DNA of 64,000 nucleotides, taken from assembly GCF_029714425.1 (NCBI RefSeq), contig NZ_CP121668.1, forward strand, positions 8,019,501 through 8,083,500, in the 5' to 3' direction. This document shows, piece after piece, positions 48,675 through 60,198 of this stretch; the first letter of the stretch is position 1, and the number at the start of each line of letters is the position of its first letter. The notes under the pieces were generated by a model that saw nothing but the letters and a program-made list of their open reading frames with translations, was not told the origin of the DNA and ran no database searches. A program made the translations under genes and the position numbers. This stretch comes from Bradyrhizobium sp. CB2312 (GTDB lineage: Bacteria > Pseudomonadota > Alphaproteobacteria > Rhizobiales > Xanthobacteraceae).

Positions 48675-49460
48675 CTAAACTCTTCGACCAAACGCATCGA
48701 TCACATAGGATACATCAACCTGCCCGACGTTAAGCGTCAGCGAGATCCGCAACCCTGCCGTTCCCACAATCACTGTTGGGGCCGCGTGTCGCGGATATCA
48801 AACTCTCGGCTGTGATGCAGAGTCGAGCATCTCGCGGCCGTGGACGCCCACGACGTCAGGAACAATCCGTTCGAACGGCTCGGTCGCCCGCGCGCAACGA
48901 GCTGACTTGTGTAAAATCGACCAGATCGATCAGGCGCTGCTGCCGTTCAGGCTCCTCCTGCAGGATCTGGAGTGCTTCTCCACCGCGACAGCCAGAAGGG
49001 GTGATGGCGCCTTGGCGAAAATGAATGGACGGCACCGATCGACCATGAAGTTGCGCAAGACGCCGGAAGCAGTGACAAGCGCGCCTGCCGCGCCCAGCAC
49101 CTTGCCGCAGGTGTGGACCACCACCAGATCTCCGCGCCCTTCGTAGGACGCGCTGAGTCCCCCGTCCCTGCTCGCCGTAAACGCCAGTGGCATAAGCCGC
49201 GTCCACGACAGGAACGCCTCTTAGCACTCCGCGACTGCGACCAGATCTTCTTTAAGGGGCGCGAAGTCGCCGTCCATTCTGTAGAGGCTCTCCACCGCGA
49301 TCCAGATGCGCCTATTCCGACCTTGGCGCGCCCGTTGCCAATCGCATCTGCAACCGACTGTAGATCGCTATGGGCGCTCATCCGAAACTCCCCGACGCCG
49401 CCGTCACGTTTGTTGAATACCTGCCGTGTGATGTCCACATCCAACCAACAGCTCACCCAC
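48675..49460 (-). pseudogene. bioF (8-amino-7-oxononanoate synthase), frameshifted
   Basis: Leftward remnant of a class II PLP oxoamine synthase. It keeps DAAYATGVYGEQGRG (PLP region), LVVVHTCGKVLGAAGALVT (PLP lysine), NFMVDRCRPFIFAKAPSPLL and a C-terminal AGLRISLTLNVGQVDVSYVI ending at a stop at 48675, but these lie in three frames. At least three frameshifts. BioF joins pimeloyl-CoA/ACP and alanine in biotin synthesis. Bradyrhizobium symbiosis islands carry a bio gene set, so this may be a decayed member. Confidence 0.75.
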
Positions 49461-50188
49461 AGTCGCGAGCACGGTAAATTGCGCTGTTGGTAATGTCTGG
49501 AGATCGGAGCGGGCCTGAAACTCCAGCAGGCAAGCCGAGCCCGACTGGTTCGCAGTCGAGGTCCACTTCAGTCGTTCTCCTTCCGCCGTGTCCGGTCGAT
49601 GACGCGTTGTGCCTGGAATCAGACACGAAGGCGCGAACAACCTCCCGGCGCGGCGGCACGAGCCAAGTGATCTCGCTCGATTCAGACACGGCCGGCAGAC
49701 CATGATTGATGGCACGTCGATTGCTGGGGACATGCAAAAGAGCCGCAGGGCATCGTCGACCTCGCGGTTGCCAGGTCAGGAATTCACAACGTGGTTCGAC
49801 CCGGCCGGGCGCAAGTGTGACAAATCTCCGTTGGAGGACACATGGCAAAACCAGCGCTGTCGTCAGCCGTCGGAGACATAATGCAGCAGAGGTGGATCGA
49901 TTCTCGACGCCGCATATCAGTTGCTTTGCCGGCTCAGCCTCAACGACGGCAATGACAGCCATATCTATGTCAGTCTTGCCGGCCTCCAACACCTTTTCTT
50001 TGAGTCAATGCGTTCGGGGGGTAGTTTGGACTGGCAACCGTCAGTAATCGCATCACGGTCAATATCAACTACGACAGTTTCGACCGTCCCTGCCGACTGG
50101 GTATCAATCCGACCGGCTTCGCCGTGCGCGCGCAATCGAAATCAATGAAGTGCGGCAGCGATCGGCTCAAAACACCGAGGACAGCTTT
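49461..50188. other. No confident gene
   Basis: About 730 bases. A minus frame 49453-49992 starts MLEAGKTDIDMAVIAVVEAE and looks protein-like for 35 residues before degenerating. No family match. Confidence 0.35.
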
Positions 50189-51355
50189 ATGAACGCTCCA
50201 CCAGAGACGATCACTCCAGTAACCGACGCTACGGCTGCGACCTGGGATAATCTGTCGCCGCTACTGGTTGATATCCGCGCGCGTCGAAACGAATTCGACC
50301 GAGCGCAGAAGATTCCAGACGAGATCATCGACGGCTTCAAGCGCGTTGGCGTCTATCGAGCTTTGGTCGCCAAGCGATTCGGCGGCGAGGAGCGAACACC
50401 GGCCGATTTTTGTCACCTGATCGAGCGCATTTCCGAAGCCGACGGCTCCGCCGGTTGGGTCGCCAGCTTCGGCGATGGGGCTCGCTACCTCGCTGCTCTT
50501 CCGGAGGACACGCTTCACAAGGTATACGCGAATGGACCTGACGTGGTGTTGGCAGGCGCGCTTTTCCCGCTCCAGCCCGCCAGGCGAAGCAGCGACGGGT
50601 TTGTCGTGAACGGCGTATGGCCATTCGCCAGCGGCTCACCGGGCGCGGATCTGATAGGCGTCGGCATCACTCTGGAAGACGATCCGACCGGTGGCCTTGC
50701 GCGTGTAGCGGTGATGCCGGCCGAGAAAGTGACAATCCGCCCCAATTGGGACGTCATCGGTCTGCAAGGCACCGGCAGCCACGACGTCGTTGTCAACGAT
50801 GTCATTGTGCCGGAGGAATGGACCTTGATCCGCGGCGGTCCGCCGACACTCGACGCGCCGATCTATCGTTATCCGTCCGTGACTTTTGCTGCCCAGGCGC
50901 ATGCGATCGTCGGCATCGGTATTGCGCGCTCCGCGCTAGACGAGGTGGTCGCGATGGCCGGAAGCCGCGCCTCAATCACAGGAGCGCCCGTGATGGCAGA
51001 CCGCGGCTATGTCCAACTGGAGATGGCCAGAGCCGAATCCATGCTGCGTTCCGCCCGTGCCTTCTTCTATGAGGCCACCGAGGAGCTGTGGAAGGAAGCG
51101 CTAGAGGATGCGGTAAACCAGAGCACCGCGACCCTGATGCGACTCGCCGCCACAAATGCCGCGCGGCAAAGCGCTGAGGTCTGCAACATTGCGAGCGTTC
51201 TCGCTGGAAGCGCGTCGCTCTACACAACCAGCAATCTGGCGCGAGCGATGTGCGACAGCTTCGTGGTTGCCCAGCACGCAGCTTTAAACGAGGGAACCCT
51301 CCAGAGCGCCGGCCGACTCCTGCTCGGAAGTGCAGCACAGCCGGGATTTCCATGA
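50189..51355 (+). CDS. Acyl-CoA-dehydrogenase-fold flavin monooxygenase-type protein
   Basis: A 388-aa protein from ATG 50189 (MNAPPETITPVTDATAATWD), with GAGG 9 nt upstream. The acyl-CoA dehydrogenase fold is seen: N-terminal helices with RVGVYRALVAKRFGGEERTP and ADGSAGWVASFGDG, middle beta-domain with FVVNGVWPFASGSPGADLIG and WDVIGLQGTGSHDVVVNDVI, and a helical C-terminal domain. Members without the catalytic Glu are flavin-dependent monooxygenases (DszC, SfnC, hydroxylating type). Substrate unknown. It stands alone in a gene-poor part. Confidence 0.8.
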   Translation: MNAPPETITPVTDATAATWDNLSPLLVDIRARRNEFDRAQKIPDEIIDGFKRVGVYRALVAKRFGGEERTPADFCHLIERISEADGSAGWVASFGDGARYLAALPEDTLHKVYANGPDVVLAGALFPLQPARRSSDGFVVNGVWPFASGSPGADLIGVGITLEDDPTGGLARVAVMPAEKVTIRPNWDVIGLQGTGSHDVVVNDVIVPEEWTLIRGGPPTLDAPIYRYPSVTFAAQAHAIVGIGIARSALDEVVAMAGSRASITGAPVMADRGYVQLEMARAESMLRSARAFFYEATEELWKEALEDAVNQSTATLMRLAATNAARQSAEVCNIASVLAGSASLYTTSNLARAMCDSFVVAQHAALNEGTLQSAGRLLLGSAAQPGFP

Positions 51356-53382
51356 AGTGGTTCATCCACGTTCCGCACCCCTCCCAGCAACTGATTGCCG
51401 CATCTGCGATATCATGCTGTCTGCAGCTACAGAACCTAGCGGCCTGGCGGCCTTCTTCAAAGGAAGAGTAGAGAGAGAGACAGAGAGCCTTGCAGTCAGG
51501 CTCTTCTCAAAAACACCACTTCATATCCGTGGAGCAAGCCTCCCCTCGCAGTCGCAAACATAACGAGCGCCTCTTCATAGGTCTCTACACACCCGCCTCT
51601 ATCACTGGCGTGTCGAGCACGATCCACATGCAACAGCGCAACGGCTCGCGGTTCAACTCACAAAGCTTCCGAGTCCGACTTTTTTTGATGTCGCACTCCA
51701 TGCGCAGCCGTTCGCTCTCCTCGCGTAAGAGGCCGATGCCCGAATCCTGGTCCGCCGACATTGGCCTCGCCTACGTGGTGGAGCGCCACCACGCCCCCCG
51801 GACACGACTCCTGGAGCTTATCCAGCGTCGCGGCACCTAGTCGCGCAGACCGAGTTCGTTGACGAGGTTCCGATCCGTCGACCGCTAGATATTTGCTGGC
51901 GTCTCCTTCGTGCCATTGGCGGTATCGAATACTCCATCTGGGTAGGCACCCGCTGAGCTAATTAAGAAACGCATTGTTCTTTTTCTCGGTGAGTTGTGCG
52001 CCGAGTTGAACTTCGCGCTTAATTCCTTGGGCTTCCCTGAGAGCCCAAACCTGAACCGAATGGAATGACGTAGCGCAACGGCAACGTTTGATCTGACCTC
52101 CGACCACGAACACTGGGGTGTCGACGTCACCATAGATTGAAGGACTATAGGGGTCAGCGAACGATGTCCGGCCGTCCCCCCCCGCCAAAGTAGCGCCCCA
52201 ACGTATCCGCCGGTCCAGCTCTATATTGCTGCGGGCGCCTTTACTGTGGCTCCACAATCGGCCGAATGAGCGGCGGCGCTTGCAACGATTGCGGCTGTTC
52301 CGGCAACACAACGAGGACGTTTGAATCGCATATCACCTCACGTCGCCGCCATCTTGCTGCGGCGAATGATCCGGCTCGCTGGCGTCGCGTCACGGCGCGG
52401 TGCAGGAGTTATGCTAGCGGCCGCAATGCGCGTTCCTATGCGCTTGTGCGATTGCACTGTCGTATTCCCGATAACAGGTGATCTGGCGAATGTCTGGTGT
52501 TTTGAGAAGGAGAGAATTCGCAGGACGAACGTCGGCGACCGGAGAGCACTCGGTTGCGCCAGGAGAACGGACGGCTGCCAGGCGCGCGACCTTTCAACAC
52601 GGGTGATGCCAGTCGGAAGCCGACAAGCTCGAAATGATGACCAGACGATTCGTGATCGCCAACGCACGCGATCTTCTGGACAAGACGAACACACGACATG
52701 CCCATATGACGTGCAATGTGTCTGGAGCGCTCACGTGCATATGCCCATCCGAAACGGTATGCGGGACGCATGTCGACCGGTCGCGGATCACTTGCTATCG
52801 GCGAGAGGTCGGCGGCTTGAGCTTTATGCGGGTCAGCTCAAAAGACCTTGAATCGCACGTAGCGTCACGTTGTACCATTTTGAAGTAGCTGACGGGGATG
52901 GCCGGCAAGCCGACTGGGCCGCTGTTTGCCGCCGACGTCGGTGAGACGAAGATATTAGTGCGGTCGATGTGTATACGGCAGAGGGGGACTCTGGTGCGCC
53001 AATCACTGCCTACGAATTGCTCTAACGCGCTCCGAGTGCTCGCATGCGATAACAAGGTACTTCTTCCCAGACATCGGCGATGGTGGGGCGCTACGCTCTT
53101 CGGCCGGCACGTTGATGGCATGCGAACAGCCGCGGATCAACTATGTTCAGCGCCACTCACGTAATCAGCATGACTTTGACGATCCTCAGGACAACGGACA
53201 ATACCTCCTTCCAGCTGTGCGAGCCAGTGTTGAGCCACATTCCGCCAATAGTCGGCGTTTTTTGAAAAGAAGGAATGAAGCCAGGTTTCTGCGACCATTG
53301 ATCATTCCGTGATTAGAATTTGCGGCGAACGTTTTGCCGCAAATCATCGTCGGCAGCGCTCCCTCTGTCGACGACTAACTTC
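51356..53382. other. About 2 kb of decayed sequence
   Basis: No intact gene. On the minus strand near 51670-51840 a frame reads SADQDSGIGLLREESERL and RMECDIKKSRTR, resembling the leucine-zipper end of an IS3-type OrfA, probably a remnant. Elsewhere all frames are short, Arg/Ser/Thr-rich and interrupted. Confidence 0.4.
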
Positions 53383-53420
53383 CGCCCGGCCATCGACATG
53401 AGGCCGGGCGCTTTTTTTTT
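53383..53420 (+). terminator. Rho-independent terminator
   Basis: Stem GCCCGGCC / GGCCGGGC with a ten-base loop, followed by a run of T. Its stem arms are the same as the terminator at 40055, and the sequence before both (CGCTCC... then a TTCCGCC or TTCGCC) is similar. No obvious coding gene ends here. Confidence 0.75.
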
Positions 53421-54013
53421 GCGTCGATGAATGACCGCTTGTCGCGCTCTGGTCCGCGGTGCTTGATGATTGCGAAGGGTTTAGGGAGAGAGACAAACGT
53501 AAGCGATCGATTGGGAGGATAGTTCGTCACATACTGAAATCGATTGATCCGATCTTAGCGCCCGCGTTGCTCTGGCCTCTCCCATCCATGGTCCATGGCC
53601 GCGACCTCGTGGCCGTCAACGCCAACCACCCGGCCACCCGCATCGCCGCCGCGGCTCTGCGCGGAGCGCCTGATTTAGCTGACGCGCATGAGTTATGGAG
53701 AGGACCGTCCGCGTCATCTTAACGCTCCATCCGCGCGACGATCTCGTCGATCCCTGCGCGTGATGATGGACTACCAGCGCACGGTGCTGCCCGGAATCGA
53801 CCGCTCGGTCGGCCGTCCCATCTGTCCCGGTAAGCTCTCGCGTGCGGATTTCTCGCGCTACGGATTCGACGTCGTGCGGTGGGTGACAGCAGGGATACGC
53901 GTGCTTTCTGATCAGGAAGGACGTGATAAGAGAGCACTTCTCTTCGTGATCACGTGACACTCTGCACCCAAATTTGAATGGCCTTCGCGCAACCGAGCGA
54001 CTATCGTCGATCC
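53421..54013. other. No confident gene
   Basis: A plus frame 53459-53722 ends LAAAALRGAPDLADAHELWR-like, with some protein character but no match. Competing minus frames overlap. Not called. Confidence 0.3.
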
Positions 54014-54374
54014 ATGTCTCGCCTTTTGTGTCTAACTGCTACTATCATCCTGCCGCTGCTGCCGGTCGTCGCGAACGCTGCGCCAATTAATAAAAAGGGG
54101 ACCCAAGCCGGTCTGGCAAGGCTACGGCTTCCTGCCCGGCTATCGCCCACCGCCGAGCAACAGCATTCCGCTCTCCAAGCAGAAGGACTTGATGCGCCGG
54201 TTCTCGCGCGTCGACCGACGCTGGTATATTGACCCGGTTCCTCAGTATTACGGTTGGGACGGCGAGTGGCACTATTTCGGCCAACCCGGCTTCTGCGGCG
54301 GCCGCTACAATGGAGGCAGTTTCGGACCGTGCTGGACGCGGACGCCGATCGGGCCGATCTGGAATTGTGGGTGA
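54014..54374 (+). pseudogene. Secreted protein, frameshifted near its signal peptide
   Basis: ATG 54014 begins MSRLLCLTATIILPLLPVVA, a signal peptide ending NAAP. A one-base shift at the poly-A/poly-G run near 54092-54102 moves the rest to another frame: PKPVWQGYGFLPGYRPPPSN, RRWYIDPVPQYYGWDGEWHY, GRYNGGSFGPCWTRTPIG to a stop at 54374. A Tyr/Trp/Gly-rich secreted protein. The single indel at a homopolymer could be a real mutation or a sequencing error. Confidence 0.65.
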
Positions 54375-55070
54375 TCGCGCGCGCCGCTAGGAAAAACTTC
54401 GCGCCATTGCGCCGGAAATACGTCGCGGCGTTTACTGACGTCCTGCCCCGATCTTCGTCATCGCGCTGCAGCCCACAGGCAGAGCGTGCTCGCAGATTCG
54501 ATGATCAGGTCTGCCTGCGGCAAATGAGCAGCCAAGTAACCGCGATTGCGATGACGATCCTGATCCGATCCGGCGCGAAATCGGCCGCTGTTGATCGCCG
54601 CCTTTCTGCGCTGCAACCCAGGACCCCTTGCCGGAAAACGTATCGGCCTCCGCAGTGATGCTGGACTCTCGCGGCAAGTTATTCTGGAATGAACACATCC
54701 TTCAGCTCGCTTTCCCATTGACACAACAACAGCGACGCCACGCGCGTGCTGAAATCCGCTCAGCTCAAGGAGTTATGAGAACCGATGCAATTGTTTGGCA
54801 TTTGTTCGAAGCAGTGCACCAGCTCCTCGAGGACAAGGCCATGCGGCAGCCGCTCAGACCATTCAATGCTTCGAGCGCCGGTTGGCAGTGTTAGAAATCC
54901 ACCACCCGCCCGATGTGGACCTCGTGCGCCGGGTCTGTAATGCAACCCGGAAACCGGAGTGCCCGTCGGCCATCGATATCCGCTCAAAGATCACCCGTTG
55001 TGCAGCTTTGGGCGCCTAAGCGCGATGGTCAGGTCTTTCAGCGATGAATGAGGCGCTCCAAGACTCGTCA
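54375..55070. other. Frameshifted small reading frame, otherwise nothing
   Basis: From about 54775 a plus frame reads MRTDAIVWHLFEAVHQLLED, then a second frame continues TIQCFERRLAVLEIHHPPD and ends at 55019. The two look like one small protein split by a frameshift. No family recognised. The rest of the stretch is shadow sequence. Confidence 0.35.
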
Positions 55071-55733
55071 CTAGAATCGCGTATTTTTGAGCAATGCATC
55101 ACCCTCCACCGCGCGGGGATAGTGGGACGCCACCTCGAATGATGGCAATAGGTCAAGAATAGCTTGCAGCGACAACTGCCCTTCGTAGAGCTCGCGGTCG
55201 CTATATTCCGTGTATACGAAGCGCGTGTTGCTCAAGGTCTGCATGCCGCCGGCGATAACATCGGCTTCGGCTCCCTGGACATCCATCCAGATGAAATCGA
55301 TCATATTCAGCTTGGCTTCGCTGCACCAATCGTCCAGCCGCCGCGTTTCAACCGAGACAGGGCGATCGAACCGAACCCAATCATATTCAGTAAGATGATT
55401 CTTCGGGCGGCGTATTGAGCCGGAGAGGTCCCATTCCTTCGCATCACCATCTGCATTGCTTGGATGGAAGTCGATCATCCCGTTTCGATCACTAATCGCG
55501 ATTTCAAGCAGCTTCACCCTATTGAGGGATGGCCCCAGCTTCTTCTTGAAGCGCGCGATCGCTCTGGGGTCCGGCTCAAAGCAGTAGAGCTGAGCTCGCG
55601 GGCAGAGGTTTAGAAACTGTTGCGTATCGGACCCATCATTACAGCCGATATCCAGGATGACGGGATTCGGCTTCTGAAGAAGTGAAACAATGTGCTGGTG
55701 TACTTCGATAGACGACACGGGTGCTTTTTCCAT
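55071..55733 (-). CDS. FkbM-family methyltransferase
   Basis: About 220 aa from ATG 55733 (MEKAPVSSIEVHQHIVSLLQ). The SAM-binding motif I is VILDIGCNDGSDTQQF, followed by LYCFEPDPRAIARFKKKLG (motif II) and IDFIWMDVQGAEADVIAGG (motif III). FkbM-type enzymes O-methylate sugars and polyketides. NoeI, which 2-O-methylates fucose of Nod factors in Bradyrhizobium and NGR234, belongs to this fold and has similar size, so NoeI is a candidate identity. I cannot confirm it without alignment. An IS630 element lies 190 bp upstream, and no nod box is visible between. Confidence 0.75.
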   Translation of the reverse strand: MEKAPVSSIEVHQHIVSLLQKPNPVILDIGCNDGSDTQQFLNLCPRAQLYCFEPDPRAIARFKKKLGPSLNRVKLLEIAISDRNGMIDFHPSNADGDAKEWDLSGSIRRPKNHLTEYDWVRFDRPVSVETRRLDDWCSEAKLNMIDFIWMDVQGAEADVIAGGMQTLSNTRFVYTEYSDRELYEGQLSLQAILDLLPSFEVASHYPRAVEGDALLKNTRF

Positions 55734-55925
55734 TGGGCGCGGTGATCGGTTGAATTTCGTCTTTGACGCCGCAATCACACGCCAAACGCGCCGGCACAAC
55801 GCATATCAATGTATATGATTCATATACCTGTCGGTTCCCTTGAATTATGACAGCCATTTGGGGGCCTGCAGCGACTGCCCTGCAATCCAAATTGACCCTC
55901 TATCGGGAGACGAGCGAACTGCGAG

Positions 55926-57044
55926 CTAGTGTCCTGAACCAGAAGTTCGCACCATCGCGTCGTGTTCTGCCGGGGCATTGTATCGGCAGAAGCGCTCGAT
56001 GGAAGCAAGGATATCATCGGCGGATTTGGTCCATCGGAACGGTTTTGGATCGGCGTTGTGTCGTTCGATGAACGAGGCGATGTCGGCCCTGAGGGCGGCT
56101 ACGCTGCGATAGACGCCGCGCCTGATCTTCTTATCGGTGAGGAGCGCGAAGAAGCGCTCGACTTGGTTGAGCCATGACGAACTGGTCGGGGTCAGGTGCA
56201 CGTGCCAACGCGGCCTTTTGGCCAACCATCTCCGGATCATTGGGGTCTTGTGCGTGACGTAATTGTCCATGACGAGATGGACGTCGAGTTCGCGCGGTAC
56301 GGCAGCCTCGATCTCGTCAAGGAACTTGCGGAACTCGGCGGTGCGGTGGCGCCCGTAGCACTTGCCAATGACGCGTCCGGTCGCAATATCGAGAGCGGCG
56401 AACAGCGATGTGGTGCCATGCCTTTTGTAGTCATGGCTCCTTCGGGCCGCCTGGCCGGGACGCATCGGCAGCATCGGCTGGCTGCGGTCCAGCGCCTGGA
56501 TTTGGGACTTCTCATCCACACACAGAACGATGGCGTGCTCCGGTGGTGAGACGTAGAGGCCCACGACATCGCGTACCTTGGCCACGAAGTTCGGGTCGGT
56601 CGAGAGCTTGAACGTCTCCATCCGGTGCGGCTGCAGCCCGAAGGCCCGCCAGATGCGTTGTACCGTCGATACCGATAGGCCGCTGGTCCTGGCCATGTCG
56701 CGGGAGCTCCAATGAGTGGCGTTCTCGGGGCAACTCTCCAACGTCCTCACGATCACGGCTTCGATACGGGCATCGTCAATCGTGCGCGGTGCGCCGGAGC
56801 GCGGCTCGTCGTGCAGCCCAGCGACGCGCTGCTCCATAAAACGCCGTCGCCACTTACCTACGGTCTGCCGGTCCAGCCCCAGCTTGGCCGCCACTTCCGT
56901 GTTCTGACCACCTTCCGCACAGGTCAGCACGATCCGGGCTCTCAGAGCCAGCGCCTGCGCCGTCTTCCGCCGCATCGTCAGCGACGTCAGTTCGGCATGC
57001 TCATCATCGCTCAATATCAGGGGAGCAAGTTGCTGGACCGCCAT
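55926..57044 (-). CDS. IS630-family transposase
   Basis: A 372-aa protein. The N-terminal helix-turn-helix region is seen ([19 protein letters not shown] and [20 protein letters not shown]). The DDE domain has [16 protein letters not shown] (Asp), [13 protein letters not shown] (Asp) and [15 protein letters not shown] (Glu). The stop codon TAG is formed at the element end. Full length with no frameshift, so possibly active. It is a leftward gene. Confidence 0.93.
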   Translation of the reverse strand: MAVQQLAPLILSDDEHAELTSLTMRRKTAQALALRARIVLTCAEGGQNTEVAAKLGLDRQTVGKWRRRFMEQRVAGLHDEPRSGAPRTIDDARIEAVIVRTLESCPENATHWSSRDMARTSGLSVSTVQRIWRAFGLQPHRMETFKLSTDPNFVAKVRDVVGLYVSPPEHAIVLCVDEKSQIQALDRSQPMLPMRPGQAARRSHDYKRHGTTSLFAALDIATGRVIGKCYGRHRTAEFRKFLDEIEAAVPRELDVHLVMDNYVTHKTPMIRRWLAKRPRWHVHLTPTSSSWLNQVERFFALLTDKKIRRGVYRSVAALRADIASFIERHNADPKPFRWTKSADDILASIERFCRYNAPAEHDAMVRTSGSGH

Positions 57045-57136
57045 TGCAGACTCCGTCGCTGTTTGCCTCCATCCTTGGCACAGCGACGCGAATCTACCGC
57101 GAATCTATGATTGCGAACTTGTGACTCAGGACACTA
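55927..57136 (-). mobile_element. IS630-family element
   Basis: Terminal inverted repeats of about 25 bp: GTGTCCTGAACCAGAAGTTC at the left and its near-complement at the right (ending CAGGACAC). TA dinucleotides flank both sides (55927-55928 and 57135-57136), the target duplicated by IS630/Tc1-type elements. One intact transposase gene fills it. Confidence 0.88.
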
Positions 57137-57389
57137 GATCGTCTTCTCCGGCCCGTCTTTCGGAGCGGCAGAAAGATCGGCTTCGTACTAGTGTAAGTCG
57201 TCGGCTCAAAGCGTGCCCGCCAGACTCATCTCTCGTGCGCAGGAATAGCCAACCAGCTCGATCCCGGTTGCGACAGGCAAGATGTGCCAGACCGACCGCT
57301 GCCATCTCGGATTGGCTGACGCAACGTGTGAACCACCCAGTGGAATCACCTGATCTTCGGAATACCATACGAGGTCAAGGGACGACGAC

Positions 57390-57600
57390 GGGTTGCTGCG
57401 CGCAAGCAAAACACTGCACGGCGGTCGTCGCGGATCTCTTCGACTTCTGGCAGGAGACCTTGCTGCGGATCTCCGGCAAATCAAAGCTGGCCGAGGCGAT
57501 CCGCTATGCCGTCTGTCGGCGCGCCATCTCGAACGCTTCCCACCGGCGCCCGCATTGAGCTCGACGCCACCACCGTCGAACGCGCCATTAGCTAGCAGCC
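57390..57600 (+). pseudogene. IS66 TnpC transposase remnant
   Basis: A fragment reading LFDFWQETLLRISGKSKLAE, AIRYAVCRRAISNA and, after a frameshift, ELDATTVERAI, which matches the DDE_Tnp_IS66 C-terminal part (AEAIRYAL...IELDNNIVERAIRP). The rest of the element is missing. Confidence 0.6.
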
Positions 57601-57700
57601 ATTCGCAACCTGCCGCAAACGCCGTGGAAATACGCGACGCTTCGATCGGTGTAAGGGCCGTGAGAAACCCTGGGCTCAACCGGTGTTTCGGCGAAAGCAA

Positions 57701-57716
57701 TGTCATTTCCGCAACA
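57701..57716 (+). promoter_or_regulatory. NifA upstream activator site
   Basis: TGT-N10-ACA (TGT CATTTCCGCA ACA) exactly. It lies about 105 bp upstream of the first -24/-12 promoter and about 305 bp upstream of the second, a workable distance for NifA-dependent activation. Confidence 0.65.
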
Positions 57717-57820
57717 GCTTGTCGGCCGTGTATCTAAGCGCGTCTGCTTCCGGACAAAGACACGCGCAGCCCCGCCAACGGATCAGCAGACCTGCAGGCA
57801 CGGATCGTTCAGCTCATTTT

Positions 57821-57836
57821 TGGCCTGACTCTTGCT
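57821..57836 (+). promoter_or_regulatory. Sigma-54 (-24/-12) promoter, first copy
   Basis: TGGCCTGACTCTTGCT: GG and GC separated by ten bases, as in the -24/-12 consensus TGGCAC-N5-TTGC. It lies upstream of the truncated groES. Confidence 0.75.
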
Positions 57837-57890
57837 GTAATTTGGCTTGTCACAATGTGACTATCACCAACTTGAGCTCAGGAGACCTGT

Positions 57891-58061
57891 ATGAATTTTC
57901 GTCCGCTTCGCGACCGCGTCGTGGTCAAGCGCACCGACGCCGATAAGAATACCGCTTGCGCCGTTATCATTCCCGACACAGCCAAGGAAAAGCTGCAGGC
58001 ATGGGTAGTTCAGCTCATTATTGGCCTGACCCTTGCTATAATTGGACTTGTCACAATGTGA
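57891..58061 (+). pseudogene. Truncated groES copy
   Basis: ATG 57891 reads [20 protein letters not shown], then [10 protein letters not shown] and then runs into the second promoter, ending at a stop at 58059-58061 after 56 codons. The last 20 residues ([18 protein letters not shown]) are translated promoter DNA. GAG and AGGAG sites precede it, so it may be translated, but the product lacks two thirds of GroES. Confidence 0.8.
58022..58037 (+). promoter_or_regulatory. Sigma-54 (-24/-12) promoter, second copy (groESL)
   Basis: TGGCCTGACCCTTGCT fits the -24/-12 pattern with TTGC at -12. The groES ATG is 62 bp downstream of the end of this element. Together with the upstream activator site this predicts symbiotic, low-oxygen expression through NifA, as reported for a groESL operon in the B. 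japonicum symbiosis region. Confidence 0.8.
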
Positions 58062-58098
58062 CTATCTGCAACTTGTTCAAAACGCTCAGGAGTCTTGT

Positions 58099-58413
58099 AT
58101 GAAATTCCGTCCGCTTCACGACCGCGTCGTAGTCAAGCGCATCGACGCTGATGAGAAGACCGCTGGTGGCATCATCATTCCCGACACAGCCAAGGAGAAA
58201 CCCTCGCAGGGCGAAGTCATTGCAATTGGCCCGGGCGGCCGCGATGAGACCGGCAAGCTGATTCCGATCGACATCGAGGTCGGAGACCGCGTGCTGTTCG
58301 GCAAATGGTCGGGTACCGAAGTCAAGATCAATAGCGAGGAGCTGTTGATCATGAAGGAGAGCGACATCATGGGCGTTCTCACAGATGTGTTTTCCAACAA
58401 GAAAGCCGCCTAA
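58099..58413 (+). CDS. groES: Co-chaperonin GroES
   Basis: A 104-aa GroES. ATG 58099 ([20 protein letters not shown]) has AGGAG 7 nt upstream; the frame opens earlier but would translate promoter sequence. The mobile loop ([20 protein letters not shown]), the roof motif ([13 protein letters not shown]) and the C-terminal DIMGVLTDV are intact. It caps GroEL during ATP-driven folding. It is followed by groEL 85 bp later, and the promoter is sigma-54 type. Confidence 0.95.
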   Translation: MKFRPLHDRVVVKRIDADEKTAGGIIIPDTAKEKPSQGEVIAIGPGGRDETGKLIPIDIEVGDRVLFGKWSGTEVKINSEELLIMKESDIMGVLTDVFSNKKAA

Positions 58414-58480
58414 CCCAGCGCTCGCACAGCTCACTCCCTGAAGAGCGCCCACTTAGGCGCGCTGAAGGGTGAGAAAATAA

Positions 58481-60139
<1,659 letters not shown>

Positions 60140-60168
60140 TCTACTCTGCCAAAATATCAATGACCATG

Positions 60169-60198
60169 CAAAACCCTGGCGGGAATGCCAGGGTTTTG
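60169..60198 (+). terminator. Terminator hairpin after groEL
   Basis: Perfect 12-bp stem CAAAACCCTGGC / GCCAGGGTTTTG with a six-base loop, 29 bp after the groEL stop. The 3' arm carries TTTT but no long T-run follows. Confidence 0.7.

Larger units (their letters stand above)
57792..58190 (+). repeat. Tandem duplication (about 201 bp unit) of groES promoter and 5' end
   Basis: Unit 1 starts at 57792 and unit 2 at 57993 (both begin CTGCAGGCA). Each contains the sigma-54 promoter, GTCACAATGTGAC, a ribosome site, and the first 36 codons of groES. The units differ at scattered bases, so the duplication is not very recent. Only unit 2 runs on into the full groES. Confidence 0.75.
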
